Origin: Prosopocoilus inquinatus
Taxonomy: Eukaryota > Arthropoda > Insecta > Coleoptera > Lucanidae
Direction of reading: 5' to 3'
Length of the DNA: 64,000 nt
Assembly: GCA_036172665.1 (NCBI GenBank)
Contig: CM069871.1
Span: 56,852,713-56,916,712 of the forward strand
A model generated the notes under the pieces. That model was given only the letters and a program-made list of their open reading frames with translations, made no database searches and had not been told where the DNA came from. Both the position numbers and the translations under genes were made by a program. This document shows positions 31,738 to 43,674 of this stretch, piece by piece; positions within the stretch are counted from its first letter, which is position 1; every line of letters starts with the position of its first letter.

Positions 31738-31809
31738 AGGTTTTCACTGCAGTCAAAAAACGATTTGCAACCATATTTTTAACTCTAACTTTTTTTTATA
31801 TTTTTGCTA

Positions 31810-34800
31810 TTTCATAGTTAATTCTTATCATTTTTGCTTTTTTGCAATTCCGTACGCTTTTTTAATTAAGATACTTTACTAAATTAAAAATCAGGTCGAA
31901 GTATGATTAATTTGAAAATACAGAATTAAAGACATGCAGCTTCCATAACGAAAGCATTAGTTAGCTTTCAATTGAGATCATATTAGGGTCTAATGTTAAA
32001 AAAAAGAACAAGCTTGCATTGCACTGTTTTGCAGAACGTGAATCAACGGTGCCTCATTGTAAAATTCCATGCGTTACCGAATAGCAGCTTCCAGTGCGTG
32101 GGCTTTCTAAAAGACTAGGCAACAAGTACGTCACCCTGGAACTCGTAATAAATAGGACAAGAAAAGAAAATTCGGGGGACAGTTCCGCATAAGAAGTCTT
32201 TGGTTTTACACGTGACTTAATTTTCTGCGTTATAAAGTGTTTAATGCCCGATTCAGGGGTCGGGGAAAAATCGGTGGCGGCGTTCCTGAAAATGCATCAA
32301 TTTGTTATTTCTTGAGTCACTGTTTTTATCCATGTAATAGACGTTAAAAGTTTTATTTGCAAAGTTTCATTCCGAATAGGACTTCGCTTCTCAAATAATC
32401 ATACTTATGTATATTTGATATAGACTATATTAGTATGACCTCAAAAGCTCCTAAAATTGCATTAAGGAATTACTTGCAGTGAGCTTTGGGACTCGTACCC
32501 TTGTGAAATTATATAGCTAACTCGATTCCGGTATTTGCAGTATACATATCGAATTTCAGGAAGACGTTTGTAAGTTGCCGCATAATATTCGAACGAGGAG
32601 AACACCCAGTGGTGAAAACAGAAGACTTAAGCTGCAGTTGACGTAAATACGCTTGTTTTGGTAGCGCTAATTAGTTACAATTACGTTTCGGAGACGAGAA
32701 AGGCGAGAGTCTCGTGTGTATTTTCTTCTTCAAAACGAAATTAATTAAGGCGGTTAGAGTTGCAACACGTTTACTTAAAATGCATAACGCTTCTGTTTGT
32801 ACTGCGGTTTGTAATAAAGCCGGGGGCCAACGAATGCTTCTCCTGATTGTCGGTTGGCACGTCTAGTCAGAAATCAATTATACGTTGTGAAATCCAATCT
32901 TTGCTAGCAGCATCCACTTCCGTTTTCTATTGTTTGGACTCAAGATTAAAGCTTCTTACTGGGAGCTCTAATTAACACTTTATTTCGGGCTGAGATTTTG
33001 GTTGCTTTAATTAGTTAAAGCCTTAGAGTGGTCCGGCATATAATTGATATCGAACGATTGTAGTTTCCGTATCAAAAGAGAAAACTGGAGCAAGACAATT
33101 AAAATGTTCGCAAAAAATATTTCTTCTACTCGAAGGCACGAAGTTGATGATAGTTAGCTTCATGCAATCGTTACACAAATAACTGTTACTATTGCGTTAG
33201 TACTTAAGGTAAGGATTAGAATTTTCCTTAAGAAAAAAATATTTAATTTTATTTAGTCTCTCGGTCTGAGAGAAGCTTACAGTTAGATTTGCTTCGCCAG
33301 CATATTTATGCAAAAATAAACAATACGTCAACGTAACTTATGAGAGATGTCATGTAGTTGTAAAATATGAACTGCAAAACGTGACACTGCCGTTGCAGTT
33401 CTACTGGAATTTTCCAATGAGCTGCATTAAAGCTCGGGAAAACAACTCCAAACTGAATCACCGCCCCATCTTGAGGGGAAGAGGGTCTTGAATAGACCCT
33501 TTCGTTTTATAGCAGGAAAAATATGTGACCGGAGTCCATATAAACTTCTGACATTTTGTACTGCATTCAGTTTTTACTCTGTGTATTCGAAAGCTTAAGA
33601 AAGCAAATGTCTCATCTCATACAAGATGATTCTTTCTTGGAATCAAGACTCGATTTAATTAAATTCAGTAATTTTTCCTCAAGTTTAATACTCGCGAAGG
33701 AAGTAACTGCTTTTCCACGGTGTGTTATGTATTATCTAAACCGATCCGAAAAGTATTCATGTCATTACTTTTATAAATTAATTGTGTTTGTGGGAAAATT
33801 GGATGTGAGAAGTGTTAATTATACTACTGTTGGTAAGCGACTCAATACAGCTTGAAAAAGCTACCTAAAGAATTTCATCCTTGTCTCTCTATTTGTAATT
33901 TTATTTTCTTATGTTAAAGTTCAATAAGTTAATCGAGGAAAACGTCATAAGGAAAGAGACAACGAAGGAGAAGGTGTCACCTATTTTGTGGATAGGCAGA
34001 AGATTAGAACTGACCACGATTGACTTCAGTGCCGCCGGCAGTTGCAGTGGAACGGGTCGGGATTATCTCCAACCTACGCGAAATTATTCAAGGGCGCCAC
34101 TCAATTCTTTTTGGGGAAATGCGGGATAATTAAGAAAACGCGCTCACGTCTAAGATATGCAGAACTTTATTTACACAAAAATTAAATCGTTAATACAATA
34201 TAAGGAAAGAAAAAAGGTATATTGAGACGGTAAGGCAAACGTCATCAACGCAAGCCGGAAGGGCCGTCAGACAAACACTAACCCCCAATTTTACAAAAAT
34301 TATTTAATCACTGATTAATTTAACAGCATGATTAAAAGCTGTGATTGGTTGGGTGAAATAATATAATTGGTTGTTTCAAATCTATTGTTAATTGTTCGTC
34401 CAATGACGTTCCTTAATCAGAGAAGTAAATTACTCTCTGATTAATATTTTGATTTTGACATGACTTATTTGTGAAACCCATCGTGAACACAGCGCAAGTT
34501 TAAGGTCAAACAATAGCCAAAACTAGTGACTGTGTGAATTTTATTTAGTTCATCAAGGAGGGGACGCGGAAATATGAACCAAAATCAATAAGCTGAAGGC
34601 CCGGAGGGTACAGTATCCCTAAAACTGAAAATTAAATATTAAGTCCACACCTCTCCGTAACTCGTGATCCGGATACGATGGAGTTCAGCTCAAATCTTAA
34701 CCAATCTTAAACAAAATTATAAATCGTATTACCACAGATCCGGAAGGGGCGTATGAATATTACAAGGACCAACGCCTGAAGGGTTGTGCCAAAAACGTCA

Positions 34801-35316
34801 GCAAAAATTAAAGCATTAAAGCACAAACATGTTTTCAATAAACAGTTTCAGAAGCGCAGGAAAACATTTTAAAAATTCCACCTGTATTATCCATCGAGTC
34901 GTCACCTGCGGGTTTCTGTGCTGAAAAATTCGGCTTTGCGGAGGTCGGCGATCGGATAGAATAGCAAAAGCTCAAAGGTAGCAACAGGCCCGTAGAGTCG
35001 CGCGGAGGGCTTAGGGCGGTTCCAACGATCAGCTCAACACACCAGTCATCACGCAAGGGTAAGTATTCCACGGGGAAAATAACGACACCGACAAGTACGA
35101 AATCGGACTAAAAAAGTAGGCAGCGATAGAAGTAAACCACAAAAGAACAGCTCACAACAGAGGAGCCTGGAGGAGAAGCCTAAAAGCGGAGAACAAAGAA
35201 AAACGTCAACGCGGATCAAATTAGCCGACCTCACCTAGAGGACACCAACCAGACTGTACAGTAAAGGCGTGAAGACGCGACTTTAGCTTCCGGTGATACC
35301 GTTAACACCGGCCAGC
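31810..35316. other. No gene seen
   Basis: Frames at 33556-33855 and 33911-34129 lack recognisable domains. 34150-35316 is purine-richer and more GC-rich than its surroundings and leads into the tandem duplication at 35317. It may be the body of an unrecognised retroelement, but no protein motif supports this. Confidence 0.4.
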
Positions 35317-36022
35317 GGCCGTAGAATTTATTTCACCCGGGGGAAATAATTTGAGCACTCTTGAGACGACAAACCCACAAGTAATTCACCGAAGATTTTA
35401 ATTGGAAATGAATTCGTCACAAAGTTGAGTTAGGGTAAGGGGAACAGGAAACCAAACGAAAAGACAGGGATCGAAAATGACTGGCCAATCAGACGAAATC
35501 GTGACATCAGAAACAGCATTGTGCCGTGAGCGAGCTTGACAAAAAAACGTAGAGACCGCACAACAAATGAATGCAGACCGAACGGCGGTAACCGGAGTAA
35601 AATTAAACACATTTCAGCTTGTTTAATTCAACGAACAAGCGAACTTATTTCTGGAGGCCGTAGAATTTATTTCACCCGGGGAAATAATTTGAGCAGACGA
35701 CCAGACGACGAACGCATAAGTGATTCATCCAAGATTTGAATAGAAAATGAATTCGTCACAAAGTTGATCTGGGGTAAGGGGAAACCAAACGAAAAGACAG
35801 GGAGCGAAAACGACTGGCCGATTAGACGAAATCATGACATAATCGCTATCCAATAGTGGAATAGATCAAGGGTCATCAGCAGGAGCATTGAGCAGTGAGC
35901 GATCTTGACAAAAAACGTAAAGATACGGCACAAGAAATTAATGCAGACCGAACGGCGATAACCGGAGTAAAATTAAACGCATTTTAACTTGTTTAACTCA
36001 ACGAAAAAGGCAAATTATTTCG
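35317..36022 (+). repeat. Tandem duplication, 339-bp period
   Basis: GGCCGTAGAATTTATTTCACC starts both copies (35317 and 35656). Both continue with GAAATAATTTGAGC, GAATTCGTCACAAAGTTGA, GAAAAGACAGGGA and GCAGACCGAACGGC. The second copy has an extra piece of about 40 bp near 35845-35880. It could be two LTR-like copies, but neither starts TG nor ends CA clearly. Confidence 0.8.
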
Positions 36023-36409
36023 GTATCGAAAATAATATGGAGAATCCTATAAAGAAAAACATTAAATTAACACTTTATCAAAAACAAGTACTATCGAGTT
36101 CATGCATGAAAACATCTCCGTGCGATGTGTGAAAGGAACGCGCAGTTCGCCCGCTCAAGAATTCAAGTCGATGGTTCTAAAAATAGAAATTACTCCGAAA
36201 TACCTATTATACAGTGTGTACCAAGACCACAAGGGAAAAATAAACTATAACAAAGAAATTGACAATCTTTAGGCAATCAATAATAATAATATTAATACGT
36301 TTATTGATTTGATATTAAACTACATTGCAAAACAAGTTAAGCGTATTACAAGTGAAACCAAAGATAGCTCGAAAGGAGCACGCTGCAATTCCTGGCGTAC
36401 CTAAAACTA

Positions 36410-36665
36410 AAAACTAAAGGAAGAACGAAAGAAAAAAAATAAGAAATGGGACATAACGAAGAAATATTCTAAGGAGAGAAAAAGAAATTAGCATGAGGAA
36501 CAATGAAGGAGAAAAAGAATAAAATAAGATATAACTGAAGAGAGAGAAGAACGAGGAAGGAGTAAAGAATGTGAAGGATTGAAGAAATGTGAAGAATCGG
36601 AGTAAGTGAAGGAAAACAGAGAGAGACAAATGAGTGGGGTTGATAAGAAGAGAAGGATAATAAAT
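36410..36665 (+). repeat. Polypurine tract, about 250 bp
   Basis: The plus strand is overwhelmingly A and G (runs such as GAAGGAGAAAAAGAA and GAGAGAGAAGAACG). The opposing minus-strand frame of serine, phenylalanine and leucine codons is an artefact of this composition. Such tracts can form triplex DNA. Confidence 0.75.
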
Positions 36666-36810
36666 AGAGAACATAAACACTGCTGCAGGAAGTTCAACAA
36701 TAGAGTTCTCCTTAAACATTGAGGCACCATTTTGGCGGTCGTGCGAAAACTCCAGGGAGCGTATTTTTGGCTTTAAAACCCAACCCACCTACCGAACAAG
36801 TAAAGTGTCT

Positions 36811-36960
36811 TCCAGGGGTGGCTCATTGGTTAAAGAGTAAAAAAATAGGTTTCGGGTTATTCCGTTGTTAGTCAGAGTGAAAGAATCCAAGGGTGTGGGT
36901 ACTTAGGCTGACCAGCCCTAAATTATTAGATAAATAACTCGCGGTCATTATTACAGTAAT
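36811..36960 (+). repeat. tRNA-related SINE candidate
   Basis: TGGCTCATTGG at 36819-36829 fits a polymerase III A box, and GGGTTATTCC at 36854-36863, about 25 bases on, resembles a weakened B box. A tRNA-derived head without a tRNA fold suggests a SINE or tRNA pseudogene. No second copy is present to confirm it. Confidence 0.3.
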
Positions 36961-37992
36961 AATGTTGGCATTATTCGTTTTCATTCGAAAAACAGCATCG
37001 ACAACTCGAAGATAATAAAATAAAGCAACTATTATTCAGCTTAACGATTTCGTTACCGCTTTTTTTCCATTGCCTGACCCTCTCGACGTTTGTAACGCTA
37101 AACGCTAAATTTGAAACCAAATGATCAAATTAAATTCAAAATTGCAACTTGCAGTGGATACATTCATGAAACATGAACGTCCCCGGAGAACTTACTTTCA
37201 CAAAGCAATATAGTAAACCGGCATTTTACATAATGGATGCTTTTTGTTTGAATGAAAAAATGCGCGGGTCATTTTAATGGGAAATCAATAACACAGATGC
37301 GTTCCTCGTTTTTGGTTGTGACTAAATCTATGTTGTTGGCCAACAATTATCGCTTGTAAGTAAGAAAACTTATGAGTAACGTAGAGGGTAAAAATTGTTT
37401 TCTTGGAAAATTTAATTGAGCATTTATTTACGCAAATAATTAAAATATTATAAGAAATTAAATTAATAATCTGCTGAAATTTATTACGGTTTTGTTTCAC
37501 TTTAGCACTACTCAATTAATATTAGTTATATTCACTCGTGCATGAAGTTCGATACGGTTGGTCTTGTTTTCCATCGACTGCACTCGAAATCGCGTTTTCT
37601 CAATTTATAGGCTAAGTATAAAAAGTGATTCCTACCCCTTAAATTGCCGGCATACCACGTCATATATGACTCAGCCGGTCAACATTTTTTTACTATGTCG
37701 CGAATTCATTCCGTTCACACACATAAGAAACAAATTTCTTAGTTTTGATCACATAAACTTACGCAAGGTTTTAAACCGTTCCTAATAAAATCTCATTGCA
37801 GATGCCACTCAAAAAGATTTCGTACATGTATTGGTTCTGTTGTAATCGAAGTTGCATCTTCTTGTTACGATGCTTGTTGACTATGTTGGCTGATGATGAT
37901 CATTTCAGCTTAAGATGTGTTCACCTTTTGATTTGATTTTGGAGATGCCTTCTACGTACAGCAAATCATTTAGGGTTTTGCGTAGTGGCTTT
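36961..37992. other. No gene seen
   Basis: AT-rich. Short frames on either strand have no recognisable content. It ends at the left LTR of the Copia element. Confidence 0.45.
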
Positions 37993-38155
37993 TGATGGAA
38001 ATTTGCGGGATGTGACGAATAACTTGTTAGAGTTATTTGTAAATGGATTTTTTTTTATAGAACTTGACAGAACTTCTTATTACATGAAAAACTATTATTG
38101 TTACTGTACTAAAAACAACATATCCAAGCATGACTTGATGTGTATAATTCCAACA
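37993..38155 (-). repeat. 3' LTR of the Copia element
   Basis: On the minus strand it runs from TGTTGGAATTATACAC to CATTTCCATCA-like ends (TG...CA). It is nearly identical to 41382-41547. Confidence 0.92.
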
Positions 38156-38165
38156 CTCCCCCTCA
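38156..38165 (-). other. Polypurine tract of the Copia element
   Basis: The minus strand reads GAGGGGGAG directly before the 3' LTR start TGTTGG, the expected place for plus-strand DNA priming. Confidence 0.85.
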
Positions 38166-38169
38166 AATT

Positions 38170-38641
38170 GTGCTTGAATGTTGAATGGATCGTAGTCCAA
38201 GGAGATTTGAAAATCTTGAATGCTTGATACTTGGTAGAGCCTTGGTAAGTACATCAGCAATCATCTCATCAGTGGATAAATATGAAAGAATTATTCTCTT
38301 ATCCTTGAGTGTGTGTCGCACAAAATGATGCCTGATATGTGTTTCGATCTAGCATGAAACATCGAATTTTCCGCTAGAAACTTGGCTCCACGATTATCGC
38401 TGTAAACGGTCACATCAGCAATGTGCTCGTGTCCCAATTCTTTCAGAAAACTGGAGAGATACATGGCTTCTTTGACGGCATCGGATATTGCCATGTATTC
38501 CGCCTCTGTTGACGACAGTGCCACCGTTCGCTGTTTTCGAGACTCCCAAGATACTGCACCACCACAGAGTAGAAAAGCGTATCCAGTGTACGAGCGTCTG
38601 TCGATCATGCAATTTCCAAATGTCGGTGTCAACGTCTCCAT
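38170..38641 (-). pseudogene. Copia RNase H, broken
   Basis: RNase H end of the Copia polyprotein, which removes RNA from the RNA-DNA hybrid. The frame contains DRRSYTGYAF, then SWESRKQRTVALSSTEAEY with the catalytic Glu, and VYSDNRGAKFLA with a catalytic Asp. After ARSKHI the frame shifts. A second frame continues through HHFVRHTLKDKR and ADVLTKAL, the usual Copia C terminus, near 38190. It is fused directly to the first half of the RT by a deletion at about 38625-38640. Confidence 0.9.
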
Positions 38642-39600
38642 TTAAATAAGCTGTTTCGATGTCTAGCTGACTAATGCGTAGGTTGTCCTTGGCTGCCAAT
38701 GCCATAAGAAGCCGGAACGAACCAAGTCTTGCAACCGGAGCAAATGTGTCGAAGAAGTCGATCCCTGAGCGCTGCGAATATCCTTTTGCAACAACCCGCG
38801 CCTTTCTTCGATTCAGATTTCCATTCGCGTCGTATTTATTTCTTAGAATTGTACGACTTTTAATAACTTGCCCATTTTGTGGTCTCGTGACGATGTCGAA
38901 AGTGTCATTTAGGACTAGACTTTTCATTTCTGAATAAATTGCGTCGAACCATTCTTCACTGTCAGGACCAGAAATCGCTTCTTGGAACTGAATCTCGTCA
39001 GCGTTCATGGCAAATTCAGCATCTTCCTGTTCCTGTTCGTTTTCGTTCGATGAGTTTTCATCTGCCGGTCTTTGGGTTGCGGATACCATATGGTATTGTT
39101 TCGCCGGACGTCCAGGATTACCTATCAGGATTTTCCGCGGTCTGCCGCGTCCTCGTTGTGACTGATTATTTTCAAAATCAGTTAATGCAGGACGATTGCT
39201 GTCACTCTGACGTTTTTCGCTAGTATTCGGAGTTGTCTGTGGAAATTCATCTTGACGGTCTAGTATTTGTACATTATTTTGCGGTGCATGAACTTCTAGA
39301 GTGGGATAATTTGCCCCCATTTCCGTCTCATGAATTGTTTCCGATTCTCGTGGTTCATCCTTAAACTCCAACTTTGACATAAATCTGACGTCTCGTGTCA
39401 CGTAAATTTTATTTTCAGAAGGCACCCATATTCGATAAGCTTTCGCAATATCAGAGTAACCAACAAGTACTCCTGGTATTCCTCTTGAGGAAAATTTAAC
39501 TGAGAGACTTGTCCAGGATAAAATTCTTGGCTCCAAATTTCCTCATGTGACTGACGTGTGGGCGCTTGCCAGTTCATAACTCGTGAGGTGTTTTGATACC
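38630..39600 (-). pseudogene. Copia reverse transcriptase, N-terminal half only
   Basis: The frame holds the linker after integrase (GVLVGYS, with a basic RGRPRK stretch). RT follows: EAISGPDSEEW, KARVVAKGYSQR, DTFAPVARL and QLDIETAYLNGD (first catalytic Asp). It then stops being RT: the segment with the YVDD catalytic motif and the connection to RNase H is deleted, and the sequence passes out of frame into RNase H at about 38640. No polymerase activity is possible. Confidence 0.92.
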
Positions 39601-39611
39601 CAGCGGTTTCG

Positions 39612-40450
39612 TTATACAGCGACTCCGTTCTGCTGCGGCGTGTATGGTGCAGTCAGTCGTCGTCGGATTCCCGCTTGCTTCAAATTTTTTTCTATTTGAG
39701 CATTACAGAATTCTCCGCCATTGTCGGACTGAAGAGCCTTTATTTTGTGGCCAGTTTCATTTTCCACAAAAATTTTATATTCTTGAAACTTTGTAATTAT
39801 TTGGGATTTGTGTTTCAAGAAGTAAACTACAGTCCATCGGCTATAATCGTCGATGATTGTCAAGAAATAACGGGCACCACCCCGTGATTGTGTTCGCATG
39901 GGTCCACAAATATCTGTGTGAACGATTTCGAGCGGGGTTGTTGATCTACTTTCTCGTCGAGGAAAGGGAAGAGTAGTGATTTTTCCAGCTGCACATGTTT
40001 CACAGGCTGGAAGCATTTCATTGAGCTTATATGTTGCGCCGGACACGGATTTACATTTAATCATAAGTGTCATATCTTTCCAATTAAGATGACCTAATCG
40101 TTTATGCCAGTCCATGGAAAGATTCGAATCGACAACTGTAGTTTTAAAAGTCTTATCATTTCCCTCTCGCAAGTAAAACAAGTCCCCAATACGATCCGCA
40201 ATCATTTTGACATTTCCGTCACTATCTTTCACATAAGCACATTTGTCATTGAATGTCACGGAATGCTTTTTGTCCACTATTTTTGCGACCGATATCAAAT
40301 TTGTTCTTAGTTCTGGAACGCACAGAGTTTCATGAAACGTAATCAGTCTATCACGATTACCGTCGAAAGCCGTTACACGAACATCGCCTTTTCCTGTCAC
40401 ACGAGCCGTCGCATCGCTAGCCAGTTTGACACCACCATTGACACTTCGTG
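39612..40450 (-). pseudogene. Copia integrase, missing the last catalytic residue
   Basis: A zinc-binding HHCC domain (WHKRLGHLNW, later CETCAAGK) precedes the core domain, with Asp in HTDICGPM and Asp in LQSDNGGEF, then PYTPQQNGVA. The catalytic Glu that normally follows NGVA is lost: a stop appears and a deletion joins this point to sequence from further downstream. The frame is also shifted relative to the protease region near 40440. It would have inserted the element's DNA into the genome. Confidence 0.93.
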
Positions 40451-40704
40451 TTTAGAAATAATTGTGGGTCTTTACATAGGTGTGATGTACATCCACAATC
40501 GAGACACCATTTTGAGTCTGTAAAAGATTCGTAAGTCACATTTGCGAGATCACGGGTGGTTTCATGTACAAAGAAATCTTCATTTGCGACATTAGCCTTC
40601 TGTTCATTCTTGCGTTTTCTGAAGCAATCTTCCGTCTTGTGTCCTTTCTTCTTACAATAGTCACATATCGGTCTTGGTTTCTTTATGGCATCTTGATTTT
40701 GCAC
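40417..40704 (-). pseudogene. Copia zinc knuckle and protease active site
   Basis: CDYCKKKGHKTEDC is a CX2CX4HX4C RNA-binding knuckle of gag. It is followed by WCLDCGCTSHLC, where Copia proteases usually have D-S/T-G before A-T-S-H. The active-site triad is therefore altered to D-C-G. A one-base shift separates it from the upstream gag frame near 40690 and another separates it from integrase near 40430. Confidence 0.88.
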
Positions 40705-41339
40705 TTTCCGTTGTCCGCATGTGTTTGATTATGCAATTTACTGTCGTGTTCTTCAATGATTTTGACCATGAGCATGTCAATATCCGGGAGATTGTCACGA
40801 GATTTGATAGCACAGGAAAAATTGTCAAAACTTTCGGGCAGGCTATGAAGTAGCATTATCGATAATAAATCGCCGTTAATGTCAATTTTCATGGTTTGCA
40901 GTTTGTCCACAGTGTCCATGAAGCGAGATAAGTAATCTCGAACATCATCTCCGTCGTGCATTTTCTCTAACAGCAGCTTTTCGAGGAGTGTTGCTTTCCT
41001 CATAGAGCCTTGAGATGCAAACACGGATTTCAATTTATCCCATTCTTCTTTTGAAGTGTTACAGTTCAGCAGGTGTCGTAGTTGGCTAGGACTAATTGCC
41101 AGAATGAGGTCACTTTTAGCTTTCCTGTCTTGAATTGTCCATTCGTTCAGTGCAGCCTGCGTTGCGACAAAAGCTTCACTATTGTCGCCTGATAACTCGG
41201 GTTTTGGTTTTTCGCCACTTACGTACTGCCACGTATCATTCTTGACCAGAAAAGCTTCAGCTTGTATGCACCACGTATCGTAGTTAAGTTTTGTTAATAG
41301 TTCTATGCGCGTTGAATTAACAACACTTGTACTAGTCAT
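40683..41339 (-). pseudogene. Copia gag
   Basis: I chose the ATG at 41339, which begins MTSTSV and lies about 40 bases after the 5' LTR; an open frame continues upstream without an earlier ATG. The protein has the Copia gag pattern: LNYDTWCIQAEAFL near the start, KAKSDLILAISPSQL, TSKEEWDKLKS and DYLSRFMDTVDKL. It would form the particle shell. A frameshift near 40690 separates it from its zinc knuckle. Confidence 0.9.
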
Positions 41340-41366
41340 TTTACTTCTCGTCACTCGCGTCAATTA

Positions 41367-41381
41367 CTGGCGCCCATAACC
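41367..41381 (-). other. Primer-binding site, initiator-tRNA-Met type
   Basis: The minus strand reads GGTTATGGGCGCCAG directly after the 5' LTR. Copia-type elements use an internal part of initiator tRNA-Met whose complement begins GGTTATGGGC, so this fits the family. Confidence 0.85.
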
Positions 41382-41547
41382 TGATGGAAATTTGCGGGAT
41401 GTGACGAATAACTTGTTAGAGTTATTTGTAAATGGATTTTTATTTTTATAGAACTTGACAGAACTTCTTATTATATGAAAAACAATTATTGTTACTGTAC
41501 TAAAAAACAACATATCCAAGCATGACTTGATGTGTATAATTCCAATA
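41382..41547 (-). repeat. 5' LTR of the Copia element
   Basis: Its minus-strand start reads TATTGGAATTATACAC (TATT instead of the TGTT of the other LTR). The rest matches apart from a few substitutions and short A/T-run length changes. Confidence 0.92.
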
Positions 41548-41552
41548 GCTGT

Positions 41553-43674
41553 AAGGTTGACTTAGGTTTCGGTCAGTTGTGTTTCAATGTGTTTTATTGA
41601 TCCCCTATATCATATTGTACTTGTAACAAAATTTGTGTTTTAGTGTAAGTATTATTTCAGTCGAAATATCTTGGAATTGCTTTCGCTTGATGCATAGAAA
41701 TTATCAGACATTTAAGAAAGTCTCAAAGCGAATTATTTTACAATACATTCAAAAACGTAAGTAAAACTTATTCAATATAATTAAAATTCAAACTTTCAAC
41801 TCAACTAAAATAACACAGCAACATGTTAGCATTTACAGCAAGTAAGTGAATGCATACATGTAACTGCATTTGCTCCAACTTTACAGCAAGAAGTTTCGAG
41901 GTGACACTTTTTGGAACGACTTTTTCATTTCAAACACAGGCAATAATGTACGTGTACATGTGACATGATGAAGGACCATAAAAGTATATTTGCAGCAACA
42001 CTGATATAGCAGCGGCCACGTCCTTTACAAAATTAAACAGGATTGCCAATTTGACATAATTTATAGCTCTGTAATCCGACGTCGGGCCCTTTTACGTAAA
42101 TATTTTACATAAATAGGACTTTTCTCGGTTGTACGCGCTCTCATACAGGATTCACAAAGGGCAGTAAAAATTTGTTACATCTGTAAAACATCCATTAATG
42201 ATACACGCTCGTTCGCCTTTTTTATTCTCGATTATGTTACACTTCAAAATTATTATTATTATTATTATTTTTTCTCCCAACCATTTTAGGCCTCAAGCTT
42301 TCAAAGCTTCTCAATTAGTTTCTCAAGGGCTCTTAATATTTTACGCAATGTTAAGAATCCTAATTTGGAAACTTTGTTATACTATTTTGTAAAGCTGGTT
42401 TTACACGGTTTAATTTATTGATCGACTTTAATTAAGTTGGCTCTAAATTCACAAAGGAACAAAATTGGCATCAATCAATTTATGATCTAATTTATAGATC
42501 ATTTTTTAATATTTAAGGTTATGTTCTTTCTTATAAAAAAATTTAGTTATCTTCGAGTTATAATAGCTCAAAGTACTTTTTGTACTTGATTTGTACCTAC
42601 GGGTCTAATAAATTAGTTTGCACACAATTTGTGTAAATTACTTCATAACATTTTTTTGTACAACGTCTCCCGAATATTTTTCATGGTTTGTCCTGTCCGT
42701 TGCTTTCTCTTGATAAAATTTTTTCCACAGAGAAATACTTTATGTCGGCTTGGAGCACTTAAATAAATTGCGTCTCCCATCTTAACCATTGTGCTCAGAT
42801 TAAAAGAAACTTATATTCATAATGGACATTCTCGCGCATTGAAAATTAAATATCGAGCCTGACAGCTAAGCTCACATACCTACTTAAAATCGCTTTTATT
42901 AATATGACGTTATAACTTAAACCCGCTTAAATATGCACTTGTAAATTTATTTATTTCCTTTACGTTTCCTAGTACATAGTAGCTAGCACCTTTTTTATTT
43001 CGGTGCTTACCACAAAATATGTTTAAGGATACCCCTTGGTGTTGGAAAATTCAAGGAGCAATTTAGATAGGCAAAACTTTAGCCGTAATTCATTTCGACG
43101 TTATCTCCATTATATATCCTGACTCACATGAATAATATTAAAGCCCCGCCAGCACACATTGCTGTTTTAAAAATACCTACAACTTTTAAATTTGGTTTCA
43201 AAATAATATAGCGGACGAAAGTTCCGGTTGATTAAAAAGTTTCCAACAATACCTGGACATTTTCTCGATAAACCCGTTCATTACATTTTACATATGTACG
43301 ACCGTCAATCAAATTCGTAAGTTATGTGAGCGAAAATCGAATCAAATGCATCGATGATAAATTATTCAGGGCTTTGTGAAGCGAAAAATTGGAGATGCCA
43401 TCGATTGTGAATTTTCATGGATCGACAACATGTCATTTAAGCAGTTTTTATCCTGTGTCGAAATCGTTTATCAAAGAGAGAAAAGAAATATGAGGAATCT
43501 GTATTACATAAATACATATTACATTACAATCAGAAATCAATGTTAGTTTTACTTGAAAATATTTTACCGTGCGTATAATTTAATATATTGCTCTGGCTGC
43601 TGGTGTTAACCAATGAGCAGAAGCATTATTTCCTCTTTAGCATATTCAAGTGTGGTAATTGACCCGGAACACTA
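41553..43674. other. No gene seen; ATT microsatellite
   Basis: No coding or transposon signal. A run of about seven ATT repeats lies at 42249-42270. Confidence 0.5.

Larger units (their letters stand above)
37993..41547 (-). mobile_element. Copia LTR retrotransposon, internally deleted (3555 bp)
   Basis: Two LTRs of about 165 bp flank a body with Copia gene order: gag, protease, integrase, reverse transcriptase, RNase H, all on the minus strand. Flanks GCTTT (37988-37992) and GCTGT (41548-41552) form a 5-bp target duplication with one change. A primer-binding site and polypurine tract are present. Full Copia elements are about 5 kb, so roughly 1.5 kb is missing. Deletions fall at the end of integrase and in the middle of the reverse transcriptase. 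The LTRs differ at only about five sites, so the insertion is recent. Confidence 0.95.

Noticed and set aside
36414..36788. 124-codon minus-strand frame rich in Ser, Phe and Leu
   Set aside because: Its composition is dictated by the polypurine tract on the other strand; no membrane-protein pattern beyond that.
38939..39223. Plus-strand frames through the Copia element
   Set aside because: Shadows of the minus-strand polyprotein, which has unmistakable integrase, RT and RNase H motifs.
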